The notes beneath the pieces are model-generated. The model was not told the DNA's origin. It made no database searches and saw nothing but the letters and a program-made list of their open reading frames with translations. Shown piece by piece: positions 37,590 through 48,507 of a DNA stretch of 64,000 nucleotides (the stretch's first letter is position 1; each line of letters opens with the position of its first letter). Location: contig NC_060064.1 of the NCBI RefSeq assembly GCF_020283565.1, positions 19,364,337-19,428,336 of the forward strand. The letters are read 5' to 3'. Made by a program: the position numbers and the translations under genes. Source of the DNA: Trifolium pratense (taxonomy: Eukaryota; Streptophyta; Magnoliopsida; Fabales; Fabaceae).

Positions 37590-37740
37590 TAAAAAAAGTG
37601 ATGTAGAGAGGACCTCAGTTCGATTCTCCGCAACTGCGATCAGGAGGGACTGACTTGATGCCAGAAACTGACCCCCAAACCAAATTAGGTAGTCCAGTGC
37701 GCCGAAGACTGGTGGCGAAAAGAAAAACACAAAAAAAAAT
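37590..37740 (+). repeat. SINE-family repeat (third copy type)
   Basis: 'cagttcgattctccgcaact' then 'gatcaggaggga', 'gatgccagaaactgaccccc' and 'gactggtggcgaaaa' with an A-rich tail. It aligns with 52368-52505 and 1712-1850. A B-box-like CAGTTCGATTC is present; the A-box end is poor. Confidence 0.6.
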
Positions 37741-38023
37741 GTGACAAAAAATATATCATTGATGTATTTGTCTTGATCAGTTATGAGATTTGGATCTAAT
37801 GGCCTTATTATACCATAAAGAAAACAATTACTAAATGAAGTGAATAAGAAAACAAATATAAGAAACAAAGCATATGACAAAAATGCACCTCTCAAACAAT
37901 GTATATCAAGATTTGTTTCAATTAAATTGTAAGACATTATCAAAATTTGCAAGAAAAATAAAATGTATGATTGAAAATAGTTGAACTTGAGATGATTACA
38001 ATGAATAACATGAATAGAAGACG

Positions 38024-38062
<39 letters not shown>

Positions 38063-38309
38063 CTCAAATGCAAATCTATAAGGAATTTTATTTAAATTAA
38101 TTTTGAAGTGAATATTGGAGTTGTATAAAAAAAGTGGGGTTGATTTCTAATGGGGATATAGTATAAATATTTTAATTTGAAACCTTGTAGATTTGATTTA
38201 ATTTGGTATTATCGAAATACATATTATAGTGATCCCTAATGGGGATTCGGTTATACAACAAACCAAATACAGTATTATTCATTCATCAAGCGCAAACCAT
38301 GCAAGCTGC

Positions 38310-40074
38310 TCAATACTTTACCCTGCAATGAGTAAAGTGAAGTTGACATTAGTTTTATTGACAAATCTATCTATGTACTTATTATATACAAGAAAACTTC
38401 ACTTTCTTAATTATAACAAGGATAAATAAAGTTTCTTTTAAAAAAAAGGATAAATAAAGTTTTAAAATGTTCAAGTTCTTCAAATAATATAAACAATCAG
38501 TTGATATTATTGCATACGACGGTCAACAAATTATAACTAACACTACAAAAAATTTACTATCACTACTAAAAAAAATTAATTAGCGATCAATTTTAGGGAG
38601 GGATCCGTTTCCCGCCCTCACTATTTATTATGGAATTTGAGAGGGAATTAGGAAACTTACATAAAAAATGAGATTAAAAAAAATTAACGATGGAATTTAT
38701 GACGGATGCTGCCATCTCAGGTATATATATAATAATTCTCGCGCGTCGTATTTTTACTCATGCCCTATCTACGAGTTTCTCGCGCGCCCTATTTTTACTC
38801 ATCCAATACTTACGAGTTTCTCGCGCGTCATATTTTTACTCATCCGCTACGTACGAGTTTCTCGCGCGCCCTATTTTTATTCATCCACTACGTACGAGTT
38901 TCTCGCGCGCCCTATTTTTACTCATCCTCTACCTACACCTTTCTCGCGCGCCTTATTTTTACTCATCCGCTACGTACGAGTTTCTCGCGCGCCCTATTTT
39001 TATTTATCCACTACGTACGAGTTTCTCGCGCGTCCTATTTTTACTCATCTGCTACCTACGAGTTTCTTGGGTGCCCTATTTTTACTCATTTTCTACTTAA
39101 GTAGCGGACGGTGTTTTATAATTTATATTAGAAACTAATTTCAAATCATCCAAAACAAATTATTTATATTTATATTTTATTTTATTTTTTTTTATTTTAA
39201 TTTTTTCGGGCTTGCGGGCTGCCCACGGCCCATTCGGGCTAGCCCATATTTTAATTGGGCTTTGTCGGGCCGGGCTAAAAAGCCCGTAAATAATTCGGGC
39301 TAGGATTTTCAAAGCCCGAGTCCGGGAAAAAAATCGGGCTTGGCGGGCCGGCTCATTCGTGCTAGCCCATTTTGACAGCTCTGCCAAAAACATATAAAAA
39401 TAATATGTAATTCATAACATTTTTTATTAGTCGTCCATAAAACATATGCTATATGTCCCGTTTAGTCCTTAACATATTTTTAATGTTATAAAACATTAGA
39501 AAATGTATATTATTTTCATATATACCTGACAAACTATATATGAGTAGTTCATAAAAAATAAAAAATCAAAAGACTGATATATATTTCTCACTTTGTTTTC
39601 TAAAATGGACTACTCAATTTAGATAAGCCTCATCAAACAAAATAACTACACTTGAAAGATTATGTGTGTGTGTGTGAGAAATATAATTGAAATGGAAGGT
39701 TGATGGCGAGAGATGTACCGGTCACATTCCACCCAAGGGCTAATCTCAAAGGGAAAGTCGATACCACAGTTGGTAGGGAGGGCGATGGCTCTGTCAGGAA
39801 GTTCAGCTCCGGGCGTTATAGTTATAACGAATTGCATGCACTTGCATGCCTCTATACGTTGATCAGTATCTGGGATCTCCTCATTTATATCTTTAAGCGC
39901 ATTGCAACATGGTATAGGTACAGATGGACCCCCATTTCTAAGGTACGGAAAACATGTAGGTATAAAAGCCATTCGAACTTTATCACATAACTCGCCAGCA
40001 TTGGCTAATGGAATGCCCAAAATCAAGCATGCCACGACCAAGCAAGTAACCTTGATGAACATTGAGCTAACCAT
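38310..40074 (-). CDS. Type-I non-specific lipid-transfer protein D
   Basis: Exons 39719-40074 and 38310-38322; exon 2 (GGTAAAGTATTGA) completes R-V-K-Y-stop, giving 122 residues. Signal peptide of 26 residues ends ANA. Cysteine pattern is C-X10-C-X14-CC-X19-CXC-X23-C-X13-C. The usual T/S-x-x-D-R reads DTDQR, shifted by one residue. FPFEIS stands in for PYxIS, and the loop is acidic (EELP-like), so its charge differs from genes A-C. If the intron were retained the frame would run on to a longer tail, which I reject. A TATA-like TATAAATATA is at 40172-40184. The 1396-bp intron carries a CACTA-like end, the 41-bp minisatellite and a hAT-like terminal fragment. Secreted lipid carrier by family. 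Confidence 0.9.
38543..38660 (+). mobile_element. CACTA-like element end in nsLTP-D intron
   Basis: CACTACAAAAAATTTACTATCACTACTAAAA starts with the CACTA terminal motif seen also at 15828. It is followed by 'gggagggatccgtttcccgc'. No opposite end was found. It may include the minisatellite that follows. Confidence 0.45.
38737..39098 (+). repeat. 41-bp minisatellite, about 9 units
   Basis: Unit 'acgagtttctcgcgcgccct' plus 'atttttactcatccgctacgt', repeating every 41 bp (starts at 38771, 38812, 38853, 38894 and on). Because 41 is not a multiple of three and no unit holds a stop on the plus strand, all three plus frames stay open (114-156 codons) with the same cyclic peptide. GC-rich CGCGCG cores stand out in an AT-rich intron. 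It is antisense to nsLTP-D and probably not coding. Confidence 0.95.
39195..39390. mobile_element. hAT-like element terminal fragment
   Basis: Right end '...gcccattttgacagctctgc'; read inversely, GCAGAGCTGTCAAAATGGGC is a frequent plant hAT MITE terminus. The interior is dense in 'gggctagccc' motifs. The left terminus was not identified. Confidence 0.55.
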
Positions 40075-40171
40075 GATGGACTTGGAAATGAAATGTACTT
40101 TGAATGTGTTAGTGAATGAGTGAGTTTAATTTGGAGGTGATGATTGTGTTATGGTGCCTGCATAAGGAGTG

Positions 40172-40184
40172 TATATATTTATAG
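40172..40184 (-). promoter_or_regulatory. TATA box of nsLTP-D
   Basis: CTATAAATATATA on the minus strand, about 98 bp before the ATG, equivalent in place to that of gene C. Confidence 0.7.
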
Positions 40185-40402
40185 AGAATATTATACTCAT
40201 TCAACTTTGGTTTTTAACATTTATTGTCCATTTCAATTTTCAATGTGTTTACATATTTGCATAAAATTTTGTAAAACTATAATTTAAGATGCTTAAATAG
40301 TGCCCCATAAGCACTTGTAAGCATTTTTCTTATATTTTTTTTATAAAATGCTTTAAATCTAATTAGGTATTGTTCACCAAGCAAGTAAAGTCAAATATCA
40401 TA

Positions 40403-40694
40403 CTCTCTCCTCCCTTTTTATAAGAACTACTTTGGTTAAAATGTAATATTCATTTATTTTGTTTTTACCGTTTTTTTTTTAATAATATATAGATATGTAA
40501 ATATTTTTGGACAAGATACATAGATGTAAATATTAGCATATAAGATCTTATTTAATTTGTTTTGATGAGTATTTTCAAAATATTAAGTTTTTATAATTTT
40601 TACTAATACACAATTAAAGGTATTAGTGATCAAAATTGTATATTGACGTACGTGCAGTGATCAAACTATGTCTTATATTTAGGGACAGAGGGAG
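40403..40694. mobile_element. Stowaway-like MITE (292 bp)
   Basis: Left end CTCTCTCCTCCCTTTTTATA and right end ATATTTAGGGACAGAGGGAG are imperfect inverted repeats, with TA on both sides (40401-40402, 40695-40696). No coding capacity. Typical Tc1/mariner-derived MITE upstream of nsLTP-D. Confidence 0.75.
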
Positions 40695-40696
40695 TA

Positions 40697-41321
40697 GTTG
40701 ATTTCAATTAGAGTTTTTTTTAAGAAGCTAAATTAGCCCACCAAAATTGGAATTTCAATTAGAGTTGAAATTTCCATTTCCTCAATTAATTCATTTTTTA
40801 CTAAATTACTAAAGTTTATTAACTACTAGAGTCAAATTAATTGGTTTAAAAAATCAGTAATTCATCAATTCTTTTTTTCTAAAGAGGGACCAAATTTATT
40901 TAAAACCAAAATTCTGAAAGAAAAAAAAAGAGACTATTTTGATTAAATTTTGTGATTCTTAAAATCCAAATTGATATTTTATTCTTTTCATTTTTAGAGA
41001 CTAATTGGTTTCCTTATTTTTTATCAAAACTTAATGTGAAAATTTACCGAAATATATGGTCAAATTTATATTTTTTTTTGGGTAGAAAAATAGTCAAATT
41101 TCTAATAAATTAAATTCTGTACAAATGAAATGGTAAGTAAGATAGTTGCGTCCCCTAATTTTTTTTTAGATAGGCAAGATTGGTGAGTTTTGAAAAGAAA
41201 TAACACAAACTATTTCGTCGGTTTTGGAGATTTGGTGACTCTCGGTCTAGTCAGGAAAGTTTTAGGAGTTTTTTTATCTATAAATTTCTTTGTATTTTTC
41301 TCTTTACTTTGAGGTTCGGTA
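40697..41321. other. AT-rich spacer
   Basis: No frame, RNA gene or terminal repeat is supported. A short LINE-like stretch ('cttgttagagctg' aside) ends at the next MITE. Confidence 0.3.
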
Positions 41322-41329
41322 CTTCTTGT

Positions 41330-41583
41330 TAGAGCTGTAAAAAGGGCCTTAAGGGGCCGGCCCTTTAAGGGGCGGACCCACTTATTCCTGATTATTAATT
41401 TTATTTAAATTTTAAACACAGTTTTTTTTAGGGTGCCGATCGTGGACAGTGCTGATTGAAGAAAACGAGAATAAGTTCACGACACTAGAAAAATTGTTTA
41501 AAATTTAAATAAAATTAATAATCAGGAATAAGTGGGTCCGCCCCTTAAAGGGCCGGCCCCTTAAGGCCCTTTTTACAGCTCTA
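41330..41583. mobile_element. hAT MITE, near-perfect palindrome (254 bp)
   Basis: Starts TAGAGCTGTAAAAAGGGCCT and ends with its reverse complement. The arms match for about 88 bp without a mismatch by my reading, around a loop of about 75 bp. CTTCTTGT flanks both ends (41322-41329, 41584-41591), an 8-bp hAT-type duplication. The arms hold nested palindromes such as GGGGCCGGCCC. The transcript would fold into a long hairpin. Confidence 0.93.
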
Positions 41584-42059
41584 CTTCTTGTACTCTCTTT
41601 TGTGAACTCTCTTGGTGTATCAGTTTTTCTTATTTATATATATAATTATATTTGCCATTAAAAAAAACAAACTATTTTGTCGGATATTTAATTTACCACA
41701 AAATGCATGTTTACTGATTCTATTATATGAAGAATGTCTCATAATTCTAAAAAAAATAAAAGAATCCTAATAAATCATCGTTCCATTTTAAGATAAAATT
41801 AAATTTATATAAATATAAATATTTTCTTAATATATTAACTAATTTTTAAAATACTCGTTATTATCAAAATAAACTAAAAATATATATAAATTTTAAAGCA
41901 TTAAGTTTATCAATTGATCTCTCACTTATAAAATGTCAAACATTTACTTTTCTAAGCAATATAGCACCATACCTCAAACTTATCACAACAATTTATTGTT
42001 TTAAAATAAAATAAAACAATAGACATATTTTTATCTCGACAGGTGTTTAAAATAAAAAG

Positions 42060-42235
42060 ATAAACGTAGCATGAGCCTTGATATAGCGTGCTTGACTTTT
42101 AGTGCCCAGTTTACTTGTTAATTTGGGGTTTTATTGCCCTTTTGTATGCCTTGTTGTAGGCTGCCTTAGTGTTTTATTGCCATTTTTTGTGCTTTGAGTT
42201 GTGTACAAGTAATAAATTTGCCATTAAAAAAAAAT
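42060..42235 (+). repeat. LINE-like 3' tail
   Basis: 'gtttacttgttaatttgggg' and 'gttgtaggctgccttagtgt' then 'aataaatttgccatt' and an A-run look like a plant LINE 3' UTR with its tail. No ORF precedes it. Confidence 0.4.
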
Positions 42236-43535
42236 CGTTGTGAAACTGAAGACGTATTTGATAATTATTGAAAAAGTAGGGGTAGGTATATCCCAACTAT
42301 GTTTGCACTCTTACCCATCCATATCCTATATATATATATTAGATTAATAAAAGGAAAAAAAAAAATTATACTTTACCCCGAAGAACAAAAAAAAAAACAA
42401 AAGAGTCAATTAAAATTTTCGATAATAGGGGAATTCAAAATTGTCTGCAAAATATCATCACGCGGTAAAGTAATGATTTTCATTATTTCATTTGAATGTA
42501 AACATGTCGAAGTTTAGCAAGCTATCCGCACACGAGGTTCCCGCCCCACGTTAATTTGTGCTTTAAAGATAATATTAATATATTTAAGTAGAGAACATTT
42601 TCATTTAATAATTCAAAAAAATTAATTTTTAAAAATTTAAATCCACCGGTTTGAAGAAAATATTTTTTATATTTGACGGTTTAACATATGTTTTTAGGAC
42701 ATATGTTAATTTTTCTTTTAAAATAAGCAATGGTTGGTAGATAATACTAATTAGTTTCTTGAATGCTGTTAATGGCTCCTGACCGTCACCTACAAATTTA
42801 AGCTACAAGACATACAAAGCATCCATTTGTACAATCCTTTCATTCGTCCTAGTAAAGAATTGTCTCAATATGTGTGGTCTTTTATATTTATAATGCAATC
42901 CTTTTTTGTGGTACACTAGTTACTTTTTTTTAATGGCAAAAAAAAATTACTTATTTTCTAATTTTACTATTTAATTCATATTATATTTATCACTTTATTC
43001 TTAATTTTTTTTACGGAAATTATATTTATCACTTTCATGTTAATATATATCATGTATTTTTTTTTTTCGATAGCTAAATAAAATTATATAATAAGCAATG
43101 AGAATAAGAGAAACATATATTTTTATTAGTGAGTTAATTATAAAATGGTGATGACACACATATAAAAATAATAATACAAAATTATTATTTTCTCTATCTC
43201 TATTCTCCAACTCTCAAAGTTTAATTCTAATAATTTCATGTATTTAATTATAACATAGTGATTACACAACTACTAACTTAGATGAAACATCAGCATCTCA
43301 TCTATTTTTTTAGAAAAAAATTAAATGCTTAATAATTTTTCAGAATAAAATAAAATATATTAAATCCTTTAAAAAAATTTGTGTATACCGACTGTGTGAA
43401 AATATTTACACATAATTCTAATCAAATCACAGTACAATACATAGAAATTATCTTTGCAATTATCTATTTCTCATGAATTAATCGGATGTATGTTTTTAAA
43501 AAAATCACCGATAATATTTAGAAATTATAATTTAT
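42236..43535. other. AT-rich spacer
   Basis: No gene supported. 42790-42830 ('cacctacaaatttaagctac') weakly resembles the nsLTP upstream block at 36405 and 21505. The remainder is low-complexity A/T. Confidence 0.35.
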
Positions 43536-43539
43536 TTTT

Positions 43540-43665
43540 ACAAACCACGGATTTATCAATTAGCCACGGGAAAGCCGTGACAAATAGTGGTTAGGAGAAT
43601 TAAGAAAAAATGATTTGACTACAATTACAAGTGTGGCACTTGTAACCGTGGCTAAATAACACATT
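43540..43665. repeat. CACTA-like subterminal repeat block
   Basis: Repeated 'agccacgg' and 'ccgtggct' motifs in both orientations ('ttagccacgggaaagccgtg', 'aaccgtggctaaataac'), as in the block at 15845-15905. It is probably the inner part of a decayed CACTA element. Confidence 0.4.
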
Positions 43666-44743
43666 AAACATTGTCCCATAATAATCGGGGCAAACATTTT
43701 TTTTTTTTTAAAGTTGCTCCTTTTTCAAATTTTGTCTTTCTTTTCAAATACTATTCAAACTATGCAAATCGATAAATTCAAAATTATTACACTAAATTTA
43801 TCTACTGTGCTAACTAAAATTCTCCAAGCCCCTCATGTAATACAAAAAATTCGCTATACCAACACAAGTGGTTTATAGTGCATTTTCAAAAAATAATTCG
43901 CTATGATCATTAAAAGAAAACGTCGAAGTACATGTCATCTAAATTTGCGATCATTTCAGCTATATTATGTCACGACACAAGAATCCCTTTTCGGGAAATA
44001 ATACCAACACCAAACTCTATTTTTAATAGTTTCAAATCAAAGAATGGTAGAACGTTGACATGCAATAATTCTCATCATCAAACTGTCTTTTTCTTTAAAT
44101 TATACACCTTTGAGGAAATACAAGATCGATATTCAATTCAATAGCAATTTTCGTAACATGGCATTTTTAATACCAATTTCTCTATATTCCTTAAAAATTG
44201 AAATCAACCCCCTAATTGTTTCATAACAACATCAATAGCCATATTTCTTGATTGTAAGAGCTTGCTAACCTCATTAATTGTAGATAATATTTCAAATCAA
44301 ATAATTATCGCCATTAAAAACTCAAAATCACCAAGCTCATTTGTTGCTAAGGATTGAGCTTCACTTCTTGTTTTAGAATCAAGATCATTTTCTGACACTT
44401 CAAGTAAAGCTTCTGTAAAATTTGACATTGGATGATAATGATTTTGGAGTCAAGCCTTTTAAATTATCTTTCAAAATTTGTCATCTCTTAGTACAATTAG
44501 CAAAAATAGTATATAAATGCTTTGAACAACTCCAAAAAAATCTTTAGCTTTACCACAAGAATTAGCCGTATCACACGATGTCAAATTAAGACTATAAACC
44601 ACAAGGAGTATAAAAGGCTCTTGCAAGGGAAGAGAAACATGTGAAGTAAGGAAGAAACTTCACAAACACGTGAAGGGAAAAAAATTTTGGTTGGTATAAT
44701 TTTTTTTTTCCGGTTTTTAATGTTGTTGGGCTTCTATTTAGTA
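43666..44743. other. Spacer with possible antisense gene-like debris
   Basis: 44220-44600 has more balanced composition ('cattaattgtagataatatt', 'ggattgagcttcacttcttg') and could be the reverse of an old coding sequence, but stops occur in all frames I read. No call. Confidence 0.3.
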
Positions 44744-44752
44744 CTTAAACCC

Positions 44753-45008
44753 GAAAATTTCTCATCCCACCTACTCACTTTCTCACCCACCCCTCTGTTT
44801 TTCTATTTTTGTCATTAGTCAAAAAATTCGGAACGCGTTTTCCGAATTTTTTTTGCCTTTAAAAACAACTTCGGAATGTGTTTTCCAATTTTTTTTCAAA
44901 TTTGAACTAAAAAAATTCGGAAAACGCGTTCCGAATTTTTTGACCAAGGGCAAAAATGGAAAAACAGGGGGTGGGAGAGAAAGTGGGTAGGTGGGATGAG
45001 AAATTTTC
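44753..45008. mobile_element. Mutator-like MITE (256 bp) with 9-bp target duplication
   Basis: Left end GAAAATTTCTCATCCCACCT and right end GTGGGATGAGAAATTTTC are inverted, and similarity runs for about 100 bp per side. CTTAAACCC is duplicated at 44744-44752 and 45009-45017. Inside are three CGGAA/TTCCG palindromic blocks ('ttcggaacgcgttttccgaa', 'ttcggaaaacgcgttccgaa'). Confidence 0.88.
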
Positions 45009-45221
45009 CTTAAACCCCTATATATAACTATCTATTACCTAAATATTTTTTTTTGAAGGCCCCAATTTTTTGAAGTTCTTCAACTGAAGATTCTTTAATT
45101 ACTCCAAAGAGCATTAAGCACAGTGCATTAAACATAGTGTATGGGGATATTTTCCTGCTAACTTAAGAAATGCATATAAATAAAGTAAAATTGAAAAATA
45201 ACTTGATCGATTCATTCATGG

Positions 45222-45320
45222 CTAATGTTACGGTGGACCACCTTTACAAGTGGTCCATCGTGGACAAGTAATCTATCGAATATGAATTTTACGAAATTCA
45301 CTGTTGGATCGATTCATTAT
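45222..45320. mobile_element. Half copy of the foldback MITE
   Basis: 'gctaatgttacggtggacca' to 'ttcactgttggatcgattc' matches one arm of the family at 9104-13430. The second arm is missing. Confidence 0.65.
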
Positions 45321-46239
45321 ATATGACGTAAACTTGAGGACAACTTTGATATTTAAAGCAAATACTAACCCTATTGGCTATAAATTTGTGGCCTATAGAG
45401 TTTTGCCTCATTTGGCTATCTTATCTTTACAGTAAGTAAGTGCGTAAAATTTTCCCTTCATGGGTGATCATGACTCCTCACGTTCGGTTGAAATTCTTCC
45501 ATTTTACGGTATGATCCGCGGTGCACAATTTTCCTACAAAGTGGTGTCCACAATTCTCACCCTGTAAGGACTAAGCCTAATGGTGTTATAACTTATAAAC
45601 GATGGAGCCTGGACAAAACGTCTAATTGTTGAGTCCTATTGCCTTCCGACCATGGCTAAGGTCTTTGCAACTATATGATTGACCTCGGTAAACTTGAGAA
45701 AGACCTATTGTACTTCAGTCCATGCTCATTTGGCTACCATCTTAATCGTATGTCTTGCCGATTTAATTTGATGTGTATTAATTTATTTTTTTTGAACAAG
45801 CCAATATGTATTAATTTTTTTTTAAGTGTAAACAAATGTACCTTGTGATATGGGACTGCTAAGGATCGTCTTGAAAACAGGTAAAGGAACTTGACCCTAA
45901 CCGCGATCTGCCGGTAGAATCAAAGTTATCAAGAAAAGTGTGACTCTAACCGTGACCTGCTGGTAGAACCAACACTATCAAGTTCTTATCTTAAAGAACA
46001 AAGAAAAAGTTCTCACAATAGAAAACTCTCAAATTGATAATATTCAAGTTATGTTTTGAGAAGTACATGAGACCCTTATTTATAGTCTATCCTTACATAG
46101 TAGGATTTATTGTCCACTACCATACATTCATCATAGACCTTAGAAAATGAACACTAACATGCTTATAAATTCCCACTAGCAACTATAATGACTTAGTGCA
46201 CCACTAGGAAGCATCTAGAGAGGCTTGAAAGAAGCTAAA
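45321..46239. other. Probable old LTR sequence, unassigned
   Basis: 45860-46010 repeats 'actctaaccg.gacctgctggtagaa' twice (about 45891-45915 and 45943-45970). This looks like LTR or leader sequence of a copia-type element ending near 'gaaaactctcaaattgata'. No PBS or TSD found. 45370-45750 is unassigned. Confidence 0.3.
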
Positions 46240-46440
46240 GGTCTGTTTGGTTCGGGGGTTTTGGAGAGGAGGGGAGGGGGGTGCAGGGATATTTTAAATT
46301 AATTGTGTTTGGTTCAATTTTTAGGAGGGGAGAGGAGGTGAGCAAAATCCCTCCAAATCCCAATTTTTGCTTCCCCCCAAATTTGGGGGATTTGGAGGAA
46401 AGGGGAGGGAAAGAGAAAGATATCATTAAAATTTTAATTA
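46240..46440. repeat. Possible MITE end rich in G
   Basis: 'ggtctgtttggttcgggggt' then G-rich repeats ('gaggaggggaggggg') followed by 'tgtttggttcaattttt'. It resembles the 'GGTCTGTTTGGTT' class of plant MITE ends. The partner end was not found. Confidence 0.35.
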
Positions 46441-46839
46441 TTTTGACATAATTATCCTCATAATTATTTTAAAATGTCAAAATTATTCATTTTAGTTCTA
46501 ATTTATTTTAAAATGTCCTCATAATAATCCTCCTAATTCCAAAAATGAAAATTGCAATCAAAATAAAGAAAATTGGACTTAATTGTTTTCTAGTTAGCCC
46601 AATATTATTAGACTACAAATCAGCTCATGGATTCTTCTTATCATGTGAATTGAACTTCAAGTTGGGCTCAATACATCTTCATCCAAAATATGAATTTAGT
46701 TATTTTTAATTATATATAATCAACGCTAGAAGGAGTAAATATGATTTTTATTTTTTCGACATGGGACCCACTTATTCTCCCTTTAATATAAAAATTACTA
46801 AAAAATACGAATACTAAAAAATTGTTGAAGTAATAAATT

Positions 46840-47835
46840 GGCTAAATTGCACTTTTGGCCCCCTAAGTTTCAGAAACTTGCGATTTTGGCCCCTTATGTT
46901 TCAAAATAGCACTTTTGGCCCCCTAAATTTCAAAAAGTTGCGATTTTGACCCCTTATGTTTTAAAATAGCATTTTTGGCACCCTAAGTTTCAGAAAGTTG
47001 CAATTTTGACCCCCTATGTTTCAAAATAGCACTCTTGACCCCCTATCTTTACCCTTTTTGCAAAAAGTTAATTTTGACCAAGTCAAAATTGATGTGGCAT
47101 AATAATATATAAACCTGTTAAGCAAAAACTGCAGAGGCAAAATAACATAATTAAAATGACATAACAAGTCAAACTTATTACATATAAGAAATTACATTCA
47201 AAATAGAAGTTCGAGACACTTTTCTAAATCAAAATGACATAACAAATCAAGTCATTACATATAAGAAGTCATTACATAATCAAAATAACATAATCAAAAT
47301 GACATAATAAAAAGCACGAAGGGTTTCCAATTTCCATTGTTTCCTATTTTTGGATTTGGGATTAGGTTTTTTTTTTACGTATAGTGAGAAATCCTTTTGA
47401 ATAAACGTCACGAAGGATTAGGTTAATTCTTTAGGATTTGAGATTATATGTGTGTTAGTGAAAAAATAAATTTAAAGCACGTGACTTCTTCCTTTTATTT
47501 TTTTATTCTTTTAGTTTTTTTAATTATAAGATGACAAAAATATGCTGACGTGGCAGCTGAGTCACTTAAGTGACTTGCCACATCAACTTTGACTCGATCA
47601 AAATTGACCTTTTGCAAAAGGGGTAAAGATAAGGGGTCAAAAGTGCTATTTTGAAACATAGGTGGCCAAAATCGCAACTACTGAAACTTAGGGGGCCAAA
47701 ATTGGTTTTTTTGAAACATAGGGGAACAAAATCGCAACTTTCTGAAACTTAAGGGGCTAGAAGTGCTATTTTGAAACATAAGGGGCCAAAATTGCAAGTT
47801 TCTGAAACTTAGGGGGCAAAAAGTGCAATTTAACC
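46840..47835. mobile_element. Mutator-like non-autonomous element (996 bp), long repetitive arms
   Basis: Starts GGCTAAATTGCACTTTTGGC and ends GTGCAATTTAACC. TAATAAATT is duplicated on both sides (46831-46839 and 47836-47844), a 9-bp Mutator-type duplication. Each arm (about 240 bp) is built from about four tandem units near 60 bp, made of 'ccccctaagtttcagaaa', 'ttgcgattttggcccctt', 'atgtttcaaaatagcac' variants. The centre (47080-47580) is unique and AT-rich with no transposase. Confidence 0.92.
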
Positions 47836-48507
47836 TAATAAATTTATTTGAAATGTGTATTATTGTTACTAAATTATTCTTTGTACGTATTAATTGTATT
47901 TAATGTTGATTTTTTATATTTTAATATAAATTAGTAGTCTTTGTAAGAGATATATTTGAAAAAGATGTAATAAATGTGTCTAGAAATTTATAGAGAGGAT
48001 ATTATATTTAGAGAAAAACAATTTCATAAAAGGGTCATATATGATTAGGAGTATAGTTTATGCACTCTTCTGTAACATGCATTCAAGGACTTGTTTCGTT
48101 AATACAATGATATTTTTTTTTTGTTTGCGTAAATTGAGTATCATCTACGTGCAATTGTAGAAATTAATCTTTTAAGTCTTGTGGGACTCAAACGGGTGAC
48201 AAACTCTTCCTAAGAGTTTTACCAATTACCACTACTACATGCCAGCATGCCAAAGCCAGAGGTCCAACCCAAAACTTTGGTTAAAAAAAACCTAACATAG
48301 TAACAAATTACCATTCAAAAATAAAAGAGTAACTAAACCCTTTTTGAAGAAACTGGTCAAAACCAAATATATTCCATTGATGAAAATGTTGATACAATAA
48401 TAGGTATACTATACATTCAAAAACCAAATATATTCCATTTAAATAGTAATAATAATAAGTTTGTTTTTAAGCACCGGAGCATCATACAACTTGAAGCCAT
48501 CAAGTTG

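Noticed and set aside
38668..39138. Three overlapping plus-strand frames of 114-156 codons
   Set aside because: They arise from the 41-bp repeat lacking stops in any frame; composition and periodicity show a minisatellite, not a gene.
39646..39718. Extended C-terminus of nsLTP-D reading through the donor
   Set aside because: The tail (SIIFLTHTHIIF...) is intronic; the shared donor and the in-phase exon at 38310-38322 explain the end better.
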